Counted from the stretch's first letter, positions 8,801 through 18,562 are shown. The stretch: 64,000 nucleotides of DNA from Paenibacillus marchantiophytorum (GCF_014640555.1 NZ_BMHE01000002.1:169890-233889), one strand, 5' to 3'. The notes: generated by a model not told the origin, from the sequence alone. Made by a program: numbers and translations.

Positions 8801-9435
8801 AACTGCCGGACAACAGTGAAGTGATTGTCGCGGGGATGATTCTGTCCAATAAGACGATCGTCACCAAGAAGGGCCAGCCCATGGCTTTCATGGAGCTGGA
8901 GGATCGGATAGACAAGGTCGAGGTGGTGCTATTCCCCGAGACCTGGAAGAACGCGGCTCCGCTCGTGCAGAAGGGCAGGCTCGTCCTCGTGCGCGCGAAG
9001 CTGCAGCTGCAGGACGAGGACCCGCCCAAGCTGCTCGCGGAGCAGCTTGTCGCGCTGGACGACCCTGCGGGTGTCCAGCGGATTCGGCGGCAGCCTGGGG
9101 CGCCCAGGCGGTCAGCTGACTCCGTCAGCGACCGGCCAGCGCGCGCGGCTGCCGTTCAGGCGGCCCCGGCAGCGGGCCGCCAAGAAGCTCCCGCTGCGGA
9201 GCCGAAGGCGCAGCGGGTGTTCGTCAAGATCACGGCTAACTGTGAGCAGCCGGATAAGCTCTTGCAGCTGAAGGCGCTGCTGAAGCTGTACAAAGGGCCG
9301 CTCGCGGTTGCGCTTTTCTACGAAAGCAGCAACAAGCTCTTGGCCCTGAGCGACCAATATTTGGTCGATCCCTCCAGCGATCTGATCCGCATGATCGAGA
9401 CGATTATGGGGAAGGATTCCGTCAGAGTGAAATAA
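5866..9435 (+). CDS. dnaE: DNA polymerase III subunit alpha (DnaE type)
   Basis: The 1189-residue replicative polymerase starts with a PHP domain (FVHLHVHSEYSLLDGA, residues 4-19; LALTDHGVMYGA). The Pol III core has GPGRGSSAGSLVAY and the catalytic aspartates in PDIDIDFSDERRDEVIDYV (near residue 410). The helix-hairpin-helix region and OB-fold follow at about 985-1080. There is no 3'-5' exonuclease insertion, so this is DnaE rather than PolC; in Bacilli DnaE extends lagging-strand primers. A G+C-rich, Ala/Pro/Arg-rich linker (about residues 1065-1115, bases 9060-9215) separates the OB-fold from a C-terminal domain, making it longer than the roughly 1115 residues of B. subtilis DnaE. I chose ATG 5866, 8 nt after GGAGG; an ATG at 5860 overlaps the ribosome binding site too closely. 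Confidence 0.95.
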   Translation: MSSFVHLHVHSEYSLLDGAARMEELVTQAADLGMTSLALTDHGVMYGAIAFYKACKQKGIKPIIGCEVYFTAGSIRDKGTRQEQPIYHLILLAKNFVGYQNLMKLCSIGHLQGFHYKPRIDLEHLAKYAEGLICLSSCLGSEVSQHLLHNRPDEARKAAERYRDIFGEDFFLEIQDHGMIEQKKVMIAMIELSKETGIPLIATNDVHYVTEPDHVMQDILICIGTGKTVEDTDRLRMGTSQMYLKSEEEMRRLFVHVPEALANTSVVADRCHLELEFGKSILPRFQPIPEPLTAGAYLQQLCKQGLEQRYSSKPEWQQPDSALRRQAEERLAYELGVIENMGFSDYFLIVWDFIRFAHEKHIMTGPGRGSSAGSLVAYVLKITNVDPLRYKLLFERFLNPERITMPDIDIDFSDERRDEVIDYVVRKYGHEHVAQIITFGTMAAKAAVRDVGRVLNVPYGDVDRAAKAIPNQLGMTLAEALQVSTDLKGLVARQPKTAELLEMAMRVEGMPRHASTHAAGVVISREPLTQYVPLQEGTAQTALTQYTMEHLEAIGLLKMDFLGLRTLSIIERTVDWIQQMEGVQLDFDSLDMDEDAVTYEMLSKGETTGVFQLESTGVRKVLKDLKPSVFEDIISVLALYRPGPMEFIPKYIHGKHGLVEVVYPHPTLEPILRDTYGIIVYQEQIMQIASSMAGFSLGEADLLRRAVSKKKREVLDEERTHFVSGSLKQGFQAEDANHVYDMIVRFADYGFPRAHATAYGVLAFQTAYLKAHYPIYFMASMLTAVMGNHRKVAEYVDECRRMKLAVLPPDVNGSRTVFTPDPAAGAIRFGLAAIKNVGTQAIDAILTERNKDKFESLLDFCRRVDLRVCNKRVIESLIQGGAFDTLGGHRAQLIAILDETIASATKWRKERDDLQLHLFGFVEEPNWEVEVPNIPLMPQSKQLELEKELLGMYISGHPLDAYTQQLGEIEAVMLHQLEELPDNSEVIVAGMILSNKTIVTKKGQPMAFMELEDRIDKVEVVLFPETWKNAAPLVQKGRLVLVRAKLQLQDEDPPKLLAEQLVALDDPAGVQRIRRQPGAPRRSADSVSDRPARAAAVQAAPAAGRQEAPAAEPKAQRVFVKITANCEQPDKLLQLKALLKLYKGPLAVALFYESSNKLLALSDQYLVDPSSDLIRMIETIMGKDSVRVK

Positions 9436-9538
9436 GCTCAGCGCCAAATTTTACCTGCAATGGTGGTAAACAAAGATTCCTCCGCATATGAATAGGAACC
9501 CGGTCTTTCGGGGCTATCCATGGATAGGAGGAGGACTT

Positions 9539-10039
9539 ATGACCGAACAACATATGATTCAATTGCTGCAAAGGCGTGGTGTGACCGTCGAACAAATTTC
9601 CGAAATTGTATATAAGCTTCAGAAGCCATACAATAATCAGCTAACCGCTCAGGATTGTACCGAAAGTGTGCTCGCTGTGCTCGGCAAGCGGGAGGTGCAG
9701 TACACGTTATACACGGGGATAGCGCTGGATGAACTAGCGGAAAAGAAGCAGCTGCCAGAACCACTGCAATCGATTTTGGACGCAGATGAGCCTTTGTTTG
9801 GGGTCGATGAGACTTTGGCTTTGGGCATTGTTCATGTCTATGGGATGATCGGTTTAACCAGCTTCGGCTATTTGGATAAAGAAAAAATTGGCATTATCCG
9901 AGCTTTGAATGATGATCGAAGTGCTGTGCATGTTTTTCTGGATGATTTGGTCTGTGGATTAGCCGCAGCCGCGTCCGCCAGAATTGCTCATCAGAATGAG
10001 CATGCGCCTGATTATAGCAGTAAATTGGGTCTGGACTAG
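9539..10039 (+). CDS. PgpA/YutG-like phosphatidylglycerophosphatase A family protein
   Basis: A 166-residue protein with the PgpA/YutG signature in its second half: LPEPLQSILDADEPLFGVDETLALGIVHVYGMIGLTSFGYLDKEKIGII, then VHVFLDDLVCGLAAAASARIAH. The family is linked to dephosphorylation of phosphatidylglycerophosphate, though cytoplasmic YutG-like forms lack firm proof. There are no clear membrane segments. ATG 9539 sits behind AGGAGGAGG; the open frame extends to 9488 without a good ribosome binding site. Confidence 0.75.
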   Translation: MTEQHMIQLLQRRGVTVEQISEIVYKLQKPYNNQLTAQDCTESVLAVLGKREVQYTLYTGIALDELAEKKQLPEPLQSILDADEPLFGVDETLALGIVHVYGMIGLTSFGYLDKEKIGIIRALNDDRSAVHVFLDDLVCGLAAAASARIAHQNEHAPDYSSKLGLD

Positions 10040-10211
10040 CTTCAATAGTTCAGACTTCACTTTTTTCATGAAAGTGCTCTGTTGCGGGAAAAAGATGAAT
10101 TATGATATCATTATTCCATTGTGTGCGCCTGTGCTTATAGAAGGATGTTTACTATCATCGCTGCAAAATGCCCTAATCCATGTAGTTGCACTTCATAGGA
10201 GGTTTTTTTTC

Positions 10212-10400
10212 ATGTGGACGGTGATATATATAGCTCCTACCGCAAAAATCGCAGAGCGGATTAAACAGAGGCTAACGGAAGAAGGATTTCTCGTACAAGT
10301 TCGAGGTATTTCATTATCCAAGAATCAGTTTGAAATTGTCGTTCCCGAAGGGGAATTGGAAGAAGTGCAAGAAGTGCTCAATTCTATTTTACATAGATAG
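10212..10400 (+). CDS. Small DUF2007-like conserved protein
   Basis: A 62-residue alpha/beta protein (WTVIYIAPTAKIAERIKQRL ... VPEGELEEVQEVLNSIL) with a ferredoxin-like pattern resembling short DUF2007-type putative signal-transducing proteins. Homologues upstream of accD in Paenibacillus are, as I recall, sometimes mislabelled glutamate decarboxylase; that activity is not credible for such a short protein. I chose the ATG at 10212, close behind AGGAGG (10198-10203) and a T-rich stretch; the open frame extends to 9984 but without support. It may be co-transcribed with accDA. Confidence 0.7.
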   Translation: MWTVIYIAPTAKIAERIKQRLTEEGFLVQVRGISLSKNQFEIVVPEGELEEVQEVLNSILHR

Positions 10401-10465
10401 TGAAAGTAGAAATAAGTAACGTGGCTTGTAGCGGTACACGATAAAAGCCAATTAGAGGTGGAAAT

Positions 10466-11332
10466 GTGCTAAAGGATTTATTTCAAAAGCGTAAATATGC
10501 AACGATTCCTTCTGAAAAAACAAAAAGGGAAATTCCCGAAGGTTTAATGAATAAATGTCCGAAATGCGGAACAATTCAAACCAGTAAAGAGCTTGAGAAG
10601 AACCTGAAAGTCTGTACGGCTTGCGGCTACCATTATCGATTGAGCGCATTGGAACGCATTCAGATAACTTTGGATGAAGGCCACATTGTGGAATACGATG
10701 CGGATATGATTTCTGAAGATCCTCTGGAATTCCCGGATTACGTCGAGAAATTGGATAAGGCCAAAAGCACAACCAAACTCCAAGACGCGATTATGACCGG
10801 GGAAGGTACCATTGGTGGCTATCCGGTTATTATTGCTGCAATGAGTTTTGACTTTATGGGTGGATCACTTGGCTCCGTTGTTGGAGAGCGAATCACCAGA
10901 GCGATTGAAGCCGCTATTGCGAAAAATTATCCGATTATCATTTACTCCACTTCTGGTGGAGCCCGGATGCAGGAAAGCATTTTGAGCTTAATGCAGATGG
11001 CGAAGACGAGCGCGGCATTGTCCAAGCTTAGCGAAGCAGGCGGATTGTTTATTTCGATTATTACTGATCCGACTTTCGGCGGTGTATCCGCTAGCTTTGC
11101 TATGCTTGGAGATATTATTATTGCGGAACCAGCAGCGCCATTTGGCTTTGCAGGCCGCCGCGTTATTGAACAAACGATTAAACAGAAATTGCCGGACAAT
11201 TTCCAAACATCGGAATTCAATCTCGAGCACGGACAGCTGGACAAGGTGGTCAGCCGCAAGGATATGAGGCCTACATTAATCAGCCTGCTCGATATGCACG
11301 GAGTGAAGGGGGAGGCGACTTATGGCGGGTGA
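10466..11332 (+). CDS. accD: Acetyl-CoA carboxylase carboxyltransferase subunit beta
   Basis: The 288-residue subunit has the N-terminal four-cysteine zinc ribbon (Cys31, Cys34, Cys50, Cys53) and the crotonase-like carboxyltransferase core with [26 protein letters not shown] and [13 protein letters not shown]. With AccA it transfers the carboxyl group from biotin to acetyl-CoA to make malonyl-CoA for fatty acid synthesis. It starts with GTG at 10466 behind AGAGGTGG. Its end overlaps the accA start by 11 bp, which favours equal synthesis of the two subunits. Confidence 0.96.
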   Translation: MLKDLFQKRKYATIPSEKTKREIPEGLMNKCPKCGTIQTSKELEKNLKVCTACGYHYRLSALERIQITLDEGHIVEYDADMISEDPLEFPDYVEKLDKAKSTTKLQDAIMTGEGTIGGYPVIIAAMSFDFMGGSLGSVVGERITRAIEAAIAKNYPIIIYSTSGGARMQESILSLMQMAKTSAALSKLSEAGGLFISIITDPTFGGVSASFAMLGDIIIAEPAAPFGFAGRRVIEQTIKQKLPDNFQTSEFNLEHGQLDKVVSRKDMRPTLISLLDMHGVKGEATYGG

Positions 11333-12296
11333 AATGCCGTTTGAACAGCCGCTGGCGGAGCTGAAAAAGAAGATTGACGAATTACGTACATTCGGTGCTG
11401 AGAAGCAAATTGACTTTTCGGAGGAAATCCGTCGTCTGGAAGAGAGATATACCGAGCTGGAGGAAGAACTTTATACGAGCATGTCTTCCGCTGAGAAAAT
11501 GCAGTTGGCCCGGCATCCGCAACGACCGACAACGCTTGATTATATTGACGCCATGTTTACTGATTTTATTGAATTTCACGGGGATCGCTTATATGGCGAT
11601 GATTTGGCGATTGTTGGTGGTATAGGGAAGTTGAATGGAGTTTCTGTAACTGTTGTCGGGCATCAAAAAGGAAAAGATACAAAAGATAACATTGCTCGAA
11701 ATTTCGGGTTACCCCATCCGGAAGGGTTCCGCAAAGCGCTTCGCTTGATGCGTCAGGCAAGCAAGTTCAAACGTCCTATCATAACTTTTATGGACACCAA
11801 AGGAGCATTCCCTGGGAGCGCTGCCGAGGAGCGCGGTCAAAGTGAAGCGATTGCCAGAAATCTGCTGGAAATGGCCTCTTTTCGTGTTCCGATCATCTGT
11901 GTTGTTCATGGAGAAGGTGGCAGCGGCGGCGCGCTTGCCCTAGGTTTAGGCAATAAGGTATTAATGTTGGAGAATGCGATCTACTCGGTTATTAGTCCCG
12001 AAGGCGCTGCATCCATCTTATATAAAGATGCTTCCAAGGTTTTGCACGCGGCAGAAGCGATGAAAATTACTGCGGATCAAATCTTAAAGCTGGGCGTGAT
12101 CGATGGTATCATTCCCGAGCCCAAAGGTGGCGCACATCGCGACCCAGCAGCACAAGCCGAATTCATTAAAACAGCGATCTGGGAACAGCTTCAGCATTTG
12201 CTAAGTATGAACGAACAGGAGCTGTTAGAGGACCGTTACCAGAAATTTAGAGATATTGGGCGGTTCACATTCAACCAGGAGGGAAACCATGCGTAA
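11322..12296 (+). CDS. accA: Acetyl-CoA carboxylase carboxyltransferase subunit alpha
   Basis: The 324-residue partner of AccD has an N-terminal helical region ([13 protein letters not shown] ... EELYTSM), then [33 protein letters not shown], and the core motif [19 protein letters not shown] followed by [13 protein letters not shown]. Its ATG lies inside the accD 3' end behind GGGGGAGGCG. The stop overlaps the pyk start by 8 bp, so accD, accA and pyk look translationally linked. In many Bacilli pfkA lies between accA and pyk; here it is missing. Confidence 0.96.
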   Translation: MAGEMPFEQPLAELKKKIDELRTFGAEKQIDFSEEIRRLEERYTELEEELYTSMSSAEKMQLARHPQRPTTLDYIDAMFTDFIEFHGDRLYGDDLAIVGGIGKLNGVSVTVVGHQKGKDTKDNIARNFGLPHPEGFRKALRLMRQASKFKRPIITFMDTKGAFPGSAAEERGQSEAIARNLLEMASFRVPIICVVHGEGGSGGALALGLGNKVLMLENAIYSVISPEGAASILYKDASKVLHAAEAMKITADQILKLGVIDGIIPEPKGGAHRDPAAQAEFIKTAIWEQLQHLLSMNEQELLEDRYQKFRDIGRFTFNQEGNHA

Positions 12297-14043
12297 AACG
12301 AAAATTGTCTGTACCATTGGACCTGCAAGCGAATCACAAGAGAATTTGAAAAAACTTCTAGAAGCGGGAATGAATGTTGCCCGTCTTAACTTCTCCCACG
12401 GAGATTTTGAGGAGCACGGCGCACGTATCCGCAACCTTCGCGCAGCATCCGCTGAGACAGGCAAGATAGCTGCTATTTTGCTTGATACCAAAGGACCGGA
12501 AATTCGCACAGGCAAGTTGAAAGAAGAACCGATTGAGCTTGTTCAGGACAAGCATATTATTTTGACAACAGAAGAAATTCTAGGCGATGCAGACCGCATC
12601 TCCGTAACGTACTCGGAATTGCCGCGTGACGTTGCTGTTGGATCAACGATTCTTATCGATGATGGCTTGATTGGCCTTACCGTTGTTGATATTCGTGGAA
12701 CCGAGATCGAGTGCCGCATCGTGAATGGCGGAACGATTAAGAGCAAAAAAGGCGTTAACGTACCAGGCGTAAAAATCAGCCTTCCAGGCATCACAGAAAA
12801 AGATGCGAACGATATCGTATTCGGTATCGAGCAAGGCGTCGATTTCATTGCCGCTTCTTTTGTTCGCAAAGCAAGCGATGTTATGGAGATTCGTGAATTG
12901 CTGGAGAAACACAATGCTTCCCACATTCAAATCATCAGTAAAATCGAAAACCAAGAAGGCGTTGACAACTTAGACGAAATTCTTGAAGTTTCCGATGGTC
13001 TGATGGTTGCCCGTGGAGATCTCGGTGTTGAAATTCCGGCGGAAGATGTTCCGGTTGTTCAAAAACAAATGATCAAAAAGTGTAATATCGTAGGTAAACC
13101 GGTTATCACGGCAACGATGATGCTGGATTCCATGCAGCGCAACCCGCGTCCTACTCGCGCAGAAGCGAGTGACGTTGCGAACGCTGTATTCGATGGCACT
13201 GACGCTGTGATGTTGTCCGGAGAAACAGCTGCTGGGAAATACCCGGTTGAATCCGTTCAAACGATGGCTCGTATTGCAGAGCGTGCGGAAGCAGCATTGG
13301 AATACAAAGAGATTTTCCTTCGCCAAGCGCAAGCACAGCAAGTGACAGTTACGGAAGCCATTTCGCAAGCCGTAGCGAACTCTGCTCTGGAGCTTGGTGC
13401 CAAAGCGATTCTGACTGCAACGGAAAGTGGATATACAGCACGCATGGTATCCAAATACCGTCCCAAATCACCAATTATCGCCGTTACGCCTAGCGATCAA
13501 GTCATTCGCCGCTTATCCCTTGTATGGGGGGTTATTCCGGTGAAGGGAATAACAGCGAAAACAACGGACGAGCTGTTCAACCTTGCGGTAGAAAGCAGCA
13601 TCAAAACAGGCTTGGTTTCCCTTGGCGATATCGTTGTTATTACAGCAGGAGTCCCAGTAGGACGCTCTGGAACAACGAACTTGATCAAAGTTCACCATGT
13701 GGGTGAAATGATTGCCAAAGGTACAGGTATCGGCATGCAAACGGCAACGGGCATCGTTGTAACGGCACGCACACCGGAAGAAGCAAATGACAAAATGGTT
13801 GACGGCGCTGTTCTTGTTACGGTTTCGACCGATAAAGAATACATGCCGGCTGTCCAACGCGCATCAGCGTTGATTACCGAAGTAGGCGGCATCACATCCC
13901 ATGCGGCTGTTGTTGCTTTAAGCCTTGGCATCCCGGTTATCGTCGGCGTTGAGAACGCAGTGGAAATAATCAAAGACGGTACAGAAGTTTCGATCTATCC
14001 AGAAGTGGGCGTTATCTACTCTGGACAAGCTAGTGTACTGTAA
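12289..14043 (+). CDS. pyk: Pyruvate kinase with C-terminal PEP-utilising domain
   Basis: The 584-residue enzyme has the full pyruvate kinase core ([64 protein letters not shown], and the [12 protein letters not shown] loop). The extra C-terminal domain of about 110 residues ([14 protein letters not shown] ... [25 protein letters not shown]) carries the TSHA histidine motif of PEP-utilising enzymes, as in Bacillus and Geobacillus Pyk. It converts phosphoenolpyruvate and ADP to pyruvate and ATP. ATG 12289 follows AGGAGGG inside the accA tail. A strong bidirectional terminator follows. Confidence 0.96.
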   Translation: MRKTKIVCTIGPASESQENLKKLLEAGMNVARLNFSHGDFEEHGARIRNLRAASAETGKIAAILLDTKGPEIRTGKLKEEPIELVQDKHIILTTEEILGDADRISVTYSELPRDVAVGSTILIDDGLIGLTVVDIRGTEIECRIVNGGTIKSKKGVNVPGVKISLPGITEKDANDIVFGIEQGVDFIAASFVRKASDVMEIRELLEKHNASHIQIISKIENQEGVDNLDEILEVSDGLMVARGDLGVEIPAEDVPVVQKQMIKKCNIVGKPVITATMMLDSMQRNPRPTRAEASDVANAVFDGTDAVMLSGETAAGKYPVESVQTMARIAERAEAALEYKEIFLRQAQAQQVTVTEAISQAVANSALELGAKAILTATESGYTARMVSKYRPKSPIIAVTPSDQVIRRLSLVWGVIPVKGITAKTTDELFNLAVESSIKTGLVSLGDIVVITAGVPVGRSGTTNLIKVHHVGEMIAKGTGIGMQTATGIVVTARTPEEANDKMVDGAVLVTVSTDKEYMPAVQRASALITEVGGITSHAAVVALSLGIPVIVGVENAVEIIKDGTEVSIYPEVGVIYSGQASVL

Positions 14044-14051
14044 GATACAGC

Positions 14052-14094
14052 AAAAGAGTGAAGCGAGAGTATTCTCGGCTTCACTCTTTTTTTG
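14052..14094. terminator. Bidirectional terminator between pyk and the ger operon
   Basis: AAAAGAGTGAAG-CGAGA and TCTCGGCTTCACTCTTTT form a stem of about 17 bp with a single bulged base, with T-rich tracts on both strands. It ends both convergent transcription units, and the ger permease stop codon lies within it. Confidence 0.85.
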
Positions 14095-15181
14095 TCCAGA
14101 GATAAATCAGCAAGCAAACAGGGATGGCATATTCAATGCCAAAAGCAATTTTGCTAAGCCATCTTCCCATCATGTCATTTTGTGTAAAGGAAGGCACGAA
14201 GATTAGTGTGCCAGCTGCTAGGATCAACCAAAGCACCCGCAACGGATTGCGGTGATCTGGTTTGCCTAGCATCCAGCTTACGCAAAAAGCTGATGCGTGG
14301 AAAGTGGGAATCCAAGACAAGGAGAACATAAATAAATAAAAGGAGATAAATACGACTTCGATCCGCTCGATAAACTTAAACTCGATGTTTTTGAGTACAT
14401 TGACGACAGGTTCGTTATATTCCTTAATTTCGCTAGGGCTGAAATAGACGAAACAAATCAGTGAGATCATTAGGAACACCAGCATCGACACCGTGTTCGA
14501 GATGGCGACACCTGCGAATGCTTGCCGCTTGTGCAGCAGGAAAGGATACAGGACCATTGTAATTCCGATCCCTGAAAAAGAGAGGAAGGCGATTTCTGCC
14601 GCGCTGAGAATAGGCAGCCAGCCTTCTTTGAGAACCGGCAGCAAATAGAGCCACTGAGCATCCTGAAGGGGCAGCAGATAAGCAAAAGGAATCCATAGGG
14701 AAATAAAGAAAACAAGTTCCGCATACCGCCCGACAATACGAAGACCATTCCGAGCAACTGTGTAAGTGGGGATGAGAAGCAATAGCATAATCTGAAATGT
14801 AGAAGTTTGCGGCAGAAGCCACTGCTTAACATAGAGAATCGTTCTCGTGATGCCGACGTAACCATATGAAAAGAAGTAAAGGGCAAGCAGCACAGCGGCG
14901 ACTTTCCCCACCCAGCGGCCACAATAATGAGTTAATAGGTCCATCATGGTTCCTTGCGGATAACTACTCATGACGCGGACGATGATTAAATTCGCTATGA
15001 CAGTAAACACCCAAATGAGAAGAAGGCCAATCCATCCGTCCGTTCCTGCCCTCTGTGCAAGACGCTGTGGAAGGGCTAGCAAGCCTACGCTAAGTTGAAC
15101 GCCTGACAGGATACAAATAAATTGCATAAGGGTTATCTCGTTATAAGCATATTTCTTCACCTTGGCTGCCTTCCTTCCCAC
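14081..15181 (-). CDS. Spore germination permease, GerB family (second copy)
   Basis: A 366-residue integral membrane protein with about ten hydrophobic segments. It belongs to the GerAB/endospore germination permease family of the APC superfamily (LSVGLLALPQRLAQRAGTDGWIG near the N-terminus). GerB subunits bind the germinant in the spore inner membrane. It is clearly paralogous to the gene at 17462-18562: both share EIKEYNEP/EIREYNEP followed by EFKFIERIEV and a SLSWIP/SLGWIP segment. It is the last gene of the A-B-C-C'-B' operon and may broaden or alter germinant specificity; this is inference. Confidence 0.88.
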   Translation of the reverse strand: MGRKAAKVKKYAYNEITLMQFICILSGVQLSVGLLALPQRLAQRAGTDGWIGLLLIWVFTVIANLIIVRVMSSYPQGTMMDLLTHYCGRWVGKVAAVLLALYFFSYGYVGITRTILYVKQWLLPQTSTFQIMLLLLIPTYTVARNGLRIVGRYAELVFFISLWIPFAYLLPLQDAQWLYLLPVLKEGWLPILSAAEIAFLSFSGIGITMVLYPFLLHKRQAFAGVAISNTVSMLVFLMISLICFVYFSPSEIKEYNEPVVNVLKNIEFKFIERIEVVFISFYLFMFSLSWIPTFHASAFCVSWMLGKPDHRNPLRVLWLILAAGTLIFVPSFTQNDMMGRWLSKIAFGIEYAIPVCLLIYLWTKKE

Positions 15182-15185
15182 AGAT

Positions 15186-16322
15186 TTACTTGACAGGTCC
15201 CATAGCGTCTATCTTTATTTTTACTTGAACCCGAATATCTGCGCTAGACAGAGCCTTTCCCCAATCATTTTTTACAGCTTTATATTCCTTATACTCAAAA
15301 GCTCGTGCGTGCATGCCAAGTCCAATCGGATCAATGGCGTGTTGTTGTATTTTTTTTATAAGTTTCTCGAACTGCTTTTGCATCTCTTCACTAAGCATCT
15401 GCTCAAGCTCGGGAGTCTTATTCTCTATATCATAGGGGAATAGGACTTCGAATAAACTTATTTTCATTTTAATGATGATATCGAAGTGAAAATCTCCTTG
15501 GTGGGTAGAAGTTATTGTTTTCGTTTCGGTTCTTGTCTGGTCGGTGGCAAAGCTGATTTTATCCAGATGAAATGGCTTCTGTTCCGGTTCACCTGGCATA
15601 GAAAGCGTAATACTAGCAGATTTTTTGACCTTGTTTTGCAAAATGCGCAGGAGAACGGTCTCGAAAGTATCCAAGGAAGTGACATATTTGCCTTGATGAT
15701 TCAACAGTGCCGTTCCGTTCATCTTAATATTCTTTTTGGCGTCCAGACGAACCTCAGAGATAGAAGGCGTCATGCCAAATTCAAAAAGCTGGCGGTGCAG
15801 TTCCTGCAAATTGGTATTTACCGTTTCGGATTTGCTGCTTTTCGTATCTACCATGCCACGCAGAAGAATCGGCAGTAATGGTTGGTCTTTGGGGTTTAAA
15901 TAAATGATATCGGCGAGTGGGCCGTCGAAGACAATCACCCGATCCGAAACGGTATTTTTGGAATCACGGAAGATGACATCGAGCATCTGAAACCAATTCT
16001 CCTGCTCAAGCATCCGCTTGCCGATCAGGAAGACTTGATAGTTCCTGCCTGAGAAAACACCGGCCGAATGGGCGTCTTGTTCGGCTCTTGACTGACGGAA
16101 AGTCCGTGCGCGCGCGATCGTTTCTTGCGTTTTCTTTTTGGTGTTTTTATTGAAAACGGGGAAGGTGGAGTACATGATGGGCTCGTTGTCTTGCCCAAGA
16201 TCCAGCCCGAGTGTCAAGGGAATCGAAGCGTTCTCCATATCAAGTCGATCGGCGCACCCGGTTAGCAGTCCTGTCGTGGCGGCAAGCAGCAGGATAGGAA
16301 GAAGCAGTTTATTCATCGACAT
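15186..16322 (-). CDS. Ger(x)C family spore germination lipoprotein (second copy)
   Basis: A 378-residue lipoprotein with signal peptide and lipobox (LLTGC, Cys23), followed by DRLDMENASIPLTLGLDL, typical of GerC subunits of germinant receptors, anchored outside the spore inner membrane. The C-terminal domain ends with IDPIGLGMHARAFEYKEYK and NDWGKALSSADI. It is a close paralogue of the adjacent gene at 16350. The ATG at 16322 has an AAGGT-type site about 10 nt upstream; ATG 16316 is an alternative. Confidence 0.88.
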   Translation of the reverse strand: MSMNKLLLPILLLAATTGLLTGCADRLDMENASIPLTLGLDLGQDNEPIMYSTFPVFNKNTKKKTQETIARARTFRQSRAEQDAHSAGVFSGRNYQVFLIGKRMLEQENWFQMLDVIFRDSKNTVSDRVIVFDGPLADIIYLNPKDQPLLPILLRGMVDTKSSKSETVNTNLQELHRQLFEFGMTPSISEVRLDAKKNIKMNGTALLNHQGKYVTSLDTFETVLLRILQNKVKKSASITLSMPGEPEQKPFHLDKISFATDQTRTETKTITSTHQGDFHFDIIIKMKISLFEVLFPYDIENKTPELEQMLSEEMQKQFEKLIKKIQQHAIDPIGLGMHARAFEYKEYKAVKNDWGKALSSADIRVQVKIKIDAMGPVK

Positions 16323-16349
16323 CGCTACCGCTACCTTCTTTCTTTATTT

Positions 16350-17465
16350 TCACTTGATCGTTCCCACTCCCTCCATCGTCACTATGACGGACAAGTGGAT
16401 GTTTGCTTCCGACAGCGCTTTTCCCCACTGATCTTCCACTTTCTTATAAGGCTTATAAGTGAAAGCTTGCGCATGAATGCCTAATCCGATCGGATCGATT
16501 TGATGGGATTGGATTTTACTGATCAGGCTCTCGAACTGTTTCTTAAGTTGCTCGGCAATGGCCTTTTCTAACACGGCGGATTTATGCTGCATATCGTAAG
16601 GGAATAGTCGTTCGGTCAAAGCAATAGACAGGTGGACAGCTAGATCGAATTGGAAATGACCGTCATGAAAAGCTGTTTTAATATGGGTTTTTGTTTTGTT
16701 TGTACTGAAACTTAGCTTGTCAGTATTTAGAGGGCCTCGTTTGGCCTGTCCCGGTATAGCGAGTGTAACGCTGACGGCATGTTTAGCTTGGTTTTGCAAG
16801 ATTTGCATGAGGATCGTCTCTTGTGCATCCAGAGAATCGGCATATTTTCCCTGATGATCCAATAAGGCAGTCCCACTTAGTTTAATTTCATTTTCCAAGC
16901 GGATTTCAGCTATATAAGGCGTTTTACCTTTTTCAAATCGCAGTCGATGCATATCTTGAAAGGTTGTTTTTACCGTTTCGGATCTTCCGCTCTTCGTATC
17001 TACCATGCCGCGGAGCAGCAAAGGAAGGAAAGGCTGATCCTGTTGATTCAAAAAAATGACCTCGGACAGTGGTCCGTCGTACATAATCATTCGGCAGGTT
17101 AAGGGGTTCTTCGCGTCTCGTGAGAAAACATCAAGGATTCTGAACCAGTCAACATGTTCCAAAAGGCGTTTGCTCACAAGGATCACGAGCATCTTGCGAC
17201 CTTGAAAAACGGCGGGCCAATAAGCATCTGATTGTTGTCTTGCCTGTTGGAGCGTCTTCGCGCTGACGCCTAGCTCCTGCGTTTTCTTCCTGGCACTCTT
17301 ACTAAACTCGGGGACGGTCACATAAGTTAGTAAATTATTCTTCTCGTCGAGATCATAGCCTCCCAGAAGGGGGAAGGCAGCATCTTCGAGATCCAGTCGA
17401 TCGTTGCACCCTGAAATCAGCAAGACGGAGATGGCAATGAAGACATGGAGCCAACGTTTGCTCAT
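16350..17465 (-). CDS. Ger(x)C family spore germination lipoprotein (first copy)
   Basis: A 371-residue GerC-type lipoprotein with signal peptide and lipobox LISGC (Cys20), then DRLDLEDAAFPLLGGYDLDE. The C-terminal domain contains IDPIGLGIHAQAFTYKPYK and DQWGKALSEANI, nearly superimposable on its neighbour. The start overlaps the upstream permease gene by 4 bp, so A, B and C are tightly coupled. It forms the third subunit of the receptor encoded by this operon. Confidence 0.88.
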   Translation of the reverse strand: MSKRWLHVFIAISVLLISGCNDRLDLEDAAFPLLGGYDLDEKNNLLTYVTVPEFSKSARKKTQELGVSAKTLQQARQQSDAYWPAVFQGRKMLVILVSKRLLEHVDWFRILDVFSRDAKNPLTCRMIMYDGPLSEVIFLNQQDQPFLPLLLRGMVDTKSGRSETVKTTFQDMHRLRFEKGKTPYIAEIRLENEIKLSGTALLDHQGKYADSLDAQETILMQILQNQAKHAVSVTLAIPGQAKRGPLNTDKLSFSTNKTKTHIKTAFHDGHFQFDLAVHLSIALTERLFPYDMQHKSAVLEKAIAEQLKKQFESLISKIQSHQIDPIGLGIHAQAFTYKPYKKVEDQWGKALSEANIHLSVIVTMEGVGTIK

Positions 17466-18562
17466 ACCCTTTTCCTCCCCGAGTACCGGTCGTGTACCGA
17501 AATGTAAATGAGCAGGAAGATAGGAAGGATATATTCAATAAGGATTCCGAGCCTAAGAAAGATTTGCTCGATCCTTTCATTTTGATGGAAATTCGGGATG
17601 AAGAAGAATGAACCGATGGCCAGTAAAACACAAAAGAAACGGACGTGATTGCGTTCGGCCTGCGTATTTCTCAACCAATTGGTACAATAGGCGCAGATGT
17701 ACAAGGCGGGAATCCAGCCCAAGGAGAAGACTAACAGATAGAAAGCGATAAAGATTACCTCGATCCTTTCGATAAATTTGAACTCAATAATTTTTAGAAC
17801 GTTGATGGCGGGTTCATTGTATTCCCGGATTTCGTCAGGACTAAAATACACATAGCAGACTATGGTTACGAACAGATGAGCGAGCAGCGTCAAGGAATTG
17901 GAGACAGTTATAGCCATGGAAGCTTGTGATTTATTTTGTAAAAAAGGATAAAAAATAAATGTGGATACGAAGCCCAAAAAGCAATAAAGCGAATAGGGGA
18001 CACCAGCGCCTATGGGCTGCCAACCTTCACCTGCGATAGGAAGCAAGTGAAGCCAGTGAGATTCTTTCAGTGGAAGTAAATAGACGAGCGGAATCCATAA
18101 CGATACGAGGGTAACAATCTCCGCATATCTGCCAATAATGCGAATTCCTGAGATGGCTACGATATAGGTTGGGATCAGCAGCAGCAGGATAATCATATAG
18201 GCAGATGTTTGGGGGAGAAGCCACTCTTTCGTAATCATAGCGGTTTGTACGAGACAGCTATACCCAAAGTAAAAGAGATATAGGAGTAGGCATACAGCAG
18301 CCGTTCGTCCGGCCCACTTGCCTCCATAGTGTGTTAAGAGATCGAGCAGGGTCCCCTCTGGGTATTTGGCCATGATTTTGACGACGATCAGGCTTGCAGC
18401 CACCGTGATCATCCATCCAATGAGGAGTGAAATCCACCCGTCAGTGCCAGCCTGTTCGGCTAATATTCGCGGCAGTGCGAGAAAGAAGACACTCACCTGC
18501 AAGCCTGAATTCATGAGAATGTATTGTAAACTTGTTATTTTGCTGCTAACAGATACACTCAT
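17462..18562 (-). CDS. Spore germination permease, GerB family (first copy)
   Basis: A 366-residue GerAB-like permease with about ten membrane segments (VSVFFLALPRILAEQAGTDGWISLL near residue 25). It overlaps its neighbours by 4 bp on each side, so it is the B gene of a tightly packed gerA-gerB-gerC set. It is paralogous to the permease at 14081-15181. GerB proteins are the likely germinant-binding channel-like subunits. Confidence 0.88.
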   Translation of the reverse strand: MSVSVSSKITSLQYILMNSGLQVSVFFLALPRILAEQAGTDGWISLLIGWMITVAASLIVVKIMAKYPEGTLLDLLTHYGGKWAGRTAAVCLLLYLFYFGYSCLVQTAMITKEWLLPQTSAYMIILLLLIPTYIVAISGIRIIGRYAEIVTLVSLWIPLVYLLPLKESHWLHLLPIAGEGWQPIGAGVPYSLYCFLGFVSTFIFYPFLQNKSQASMAITVSNSLTLLAHLFVTIVCYVYFSPDEIREYNEPAINVLKIIEFKFIERIEVIFIAFYLLVFSLGWIPALYICAYCTNWLRNTQAERNHVRFFCVLLAIGSFFFIPNFHQNERIEQIFLRLGILIEYILPIFLLIYISVHDRYSGRKRV

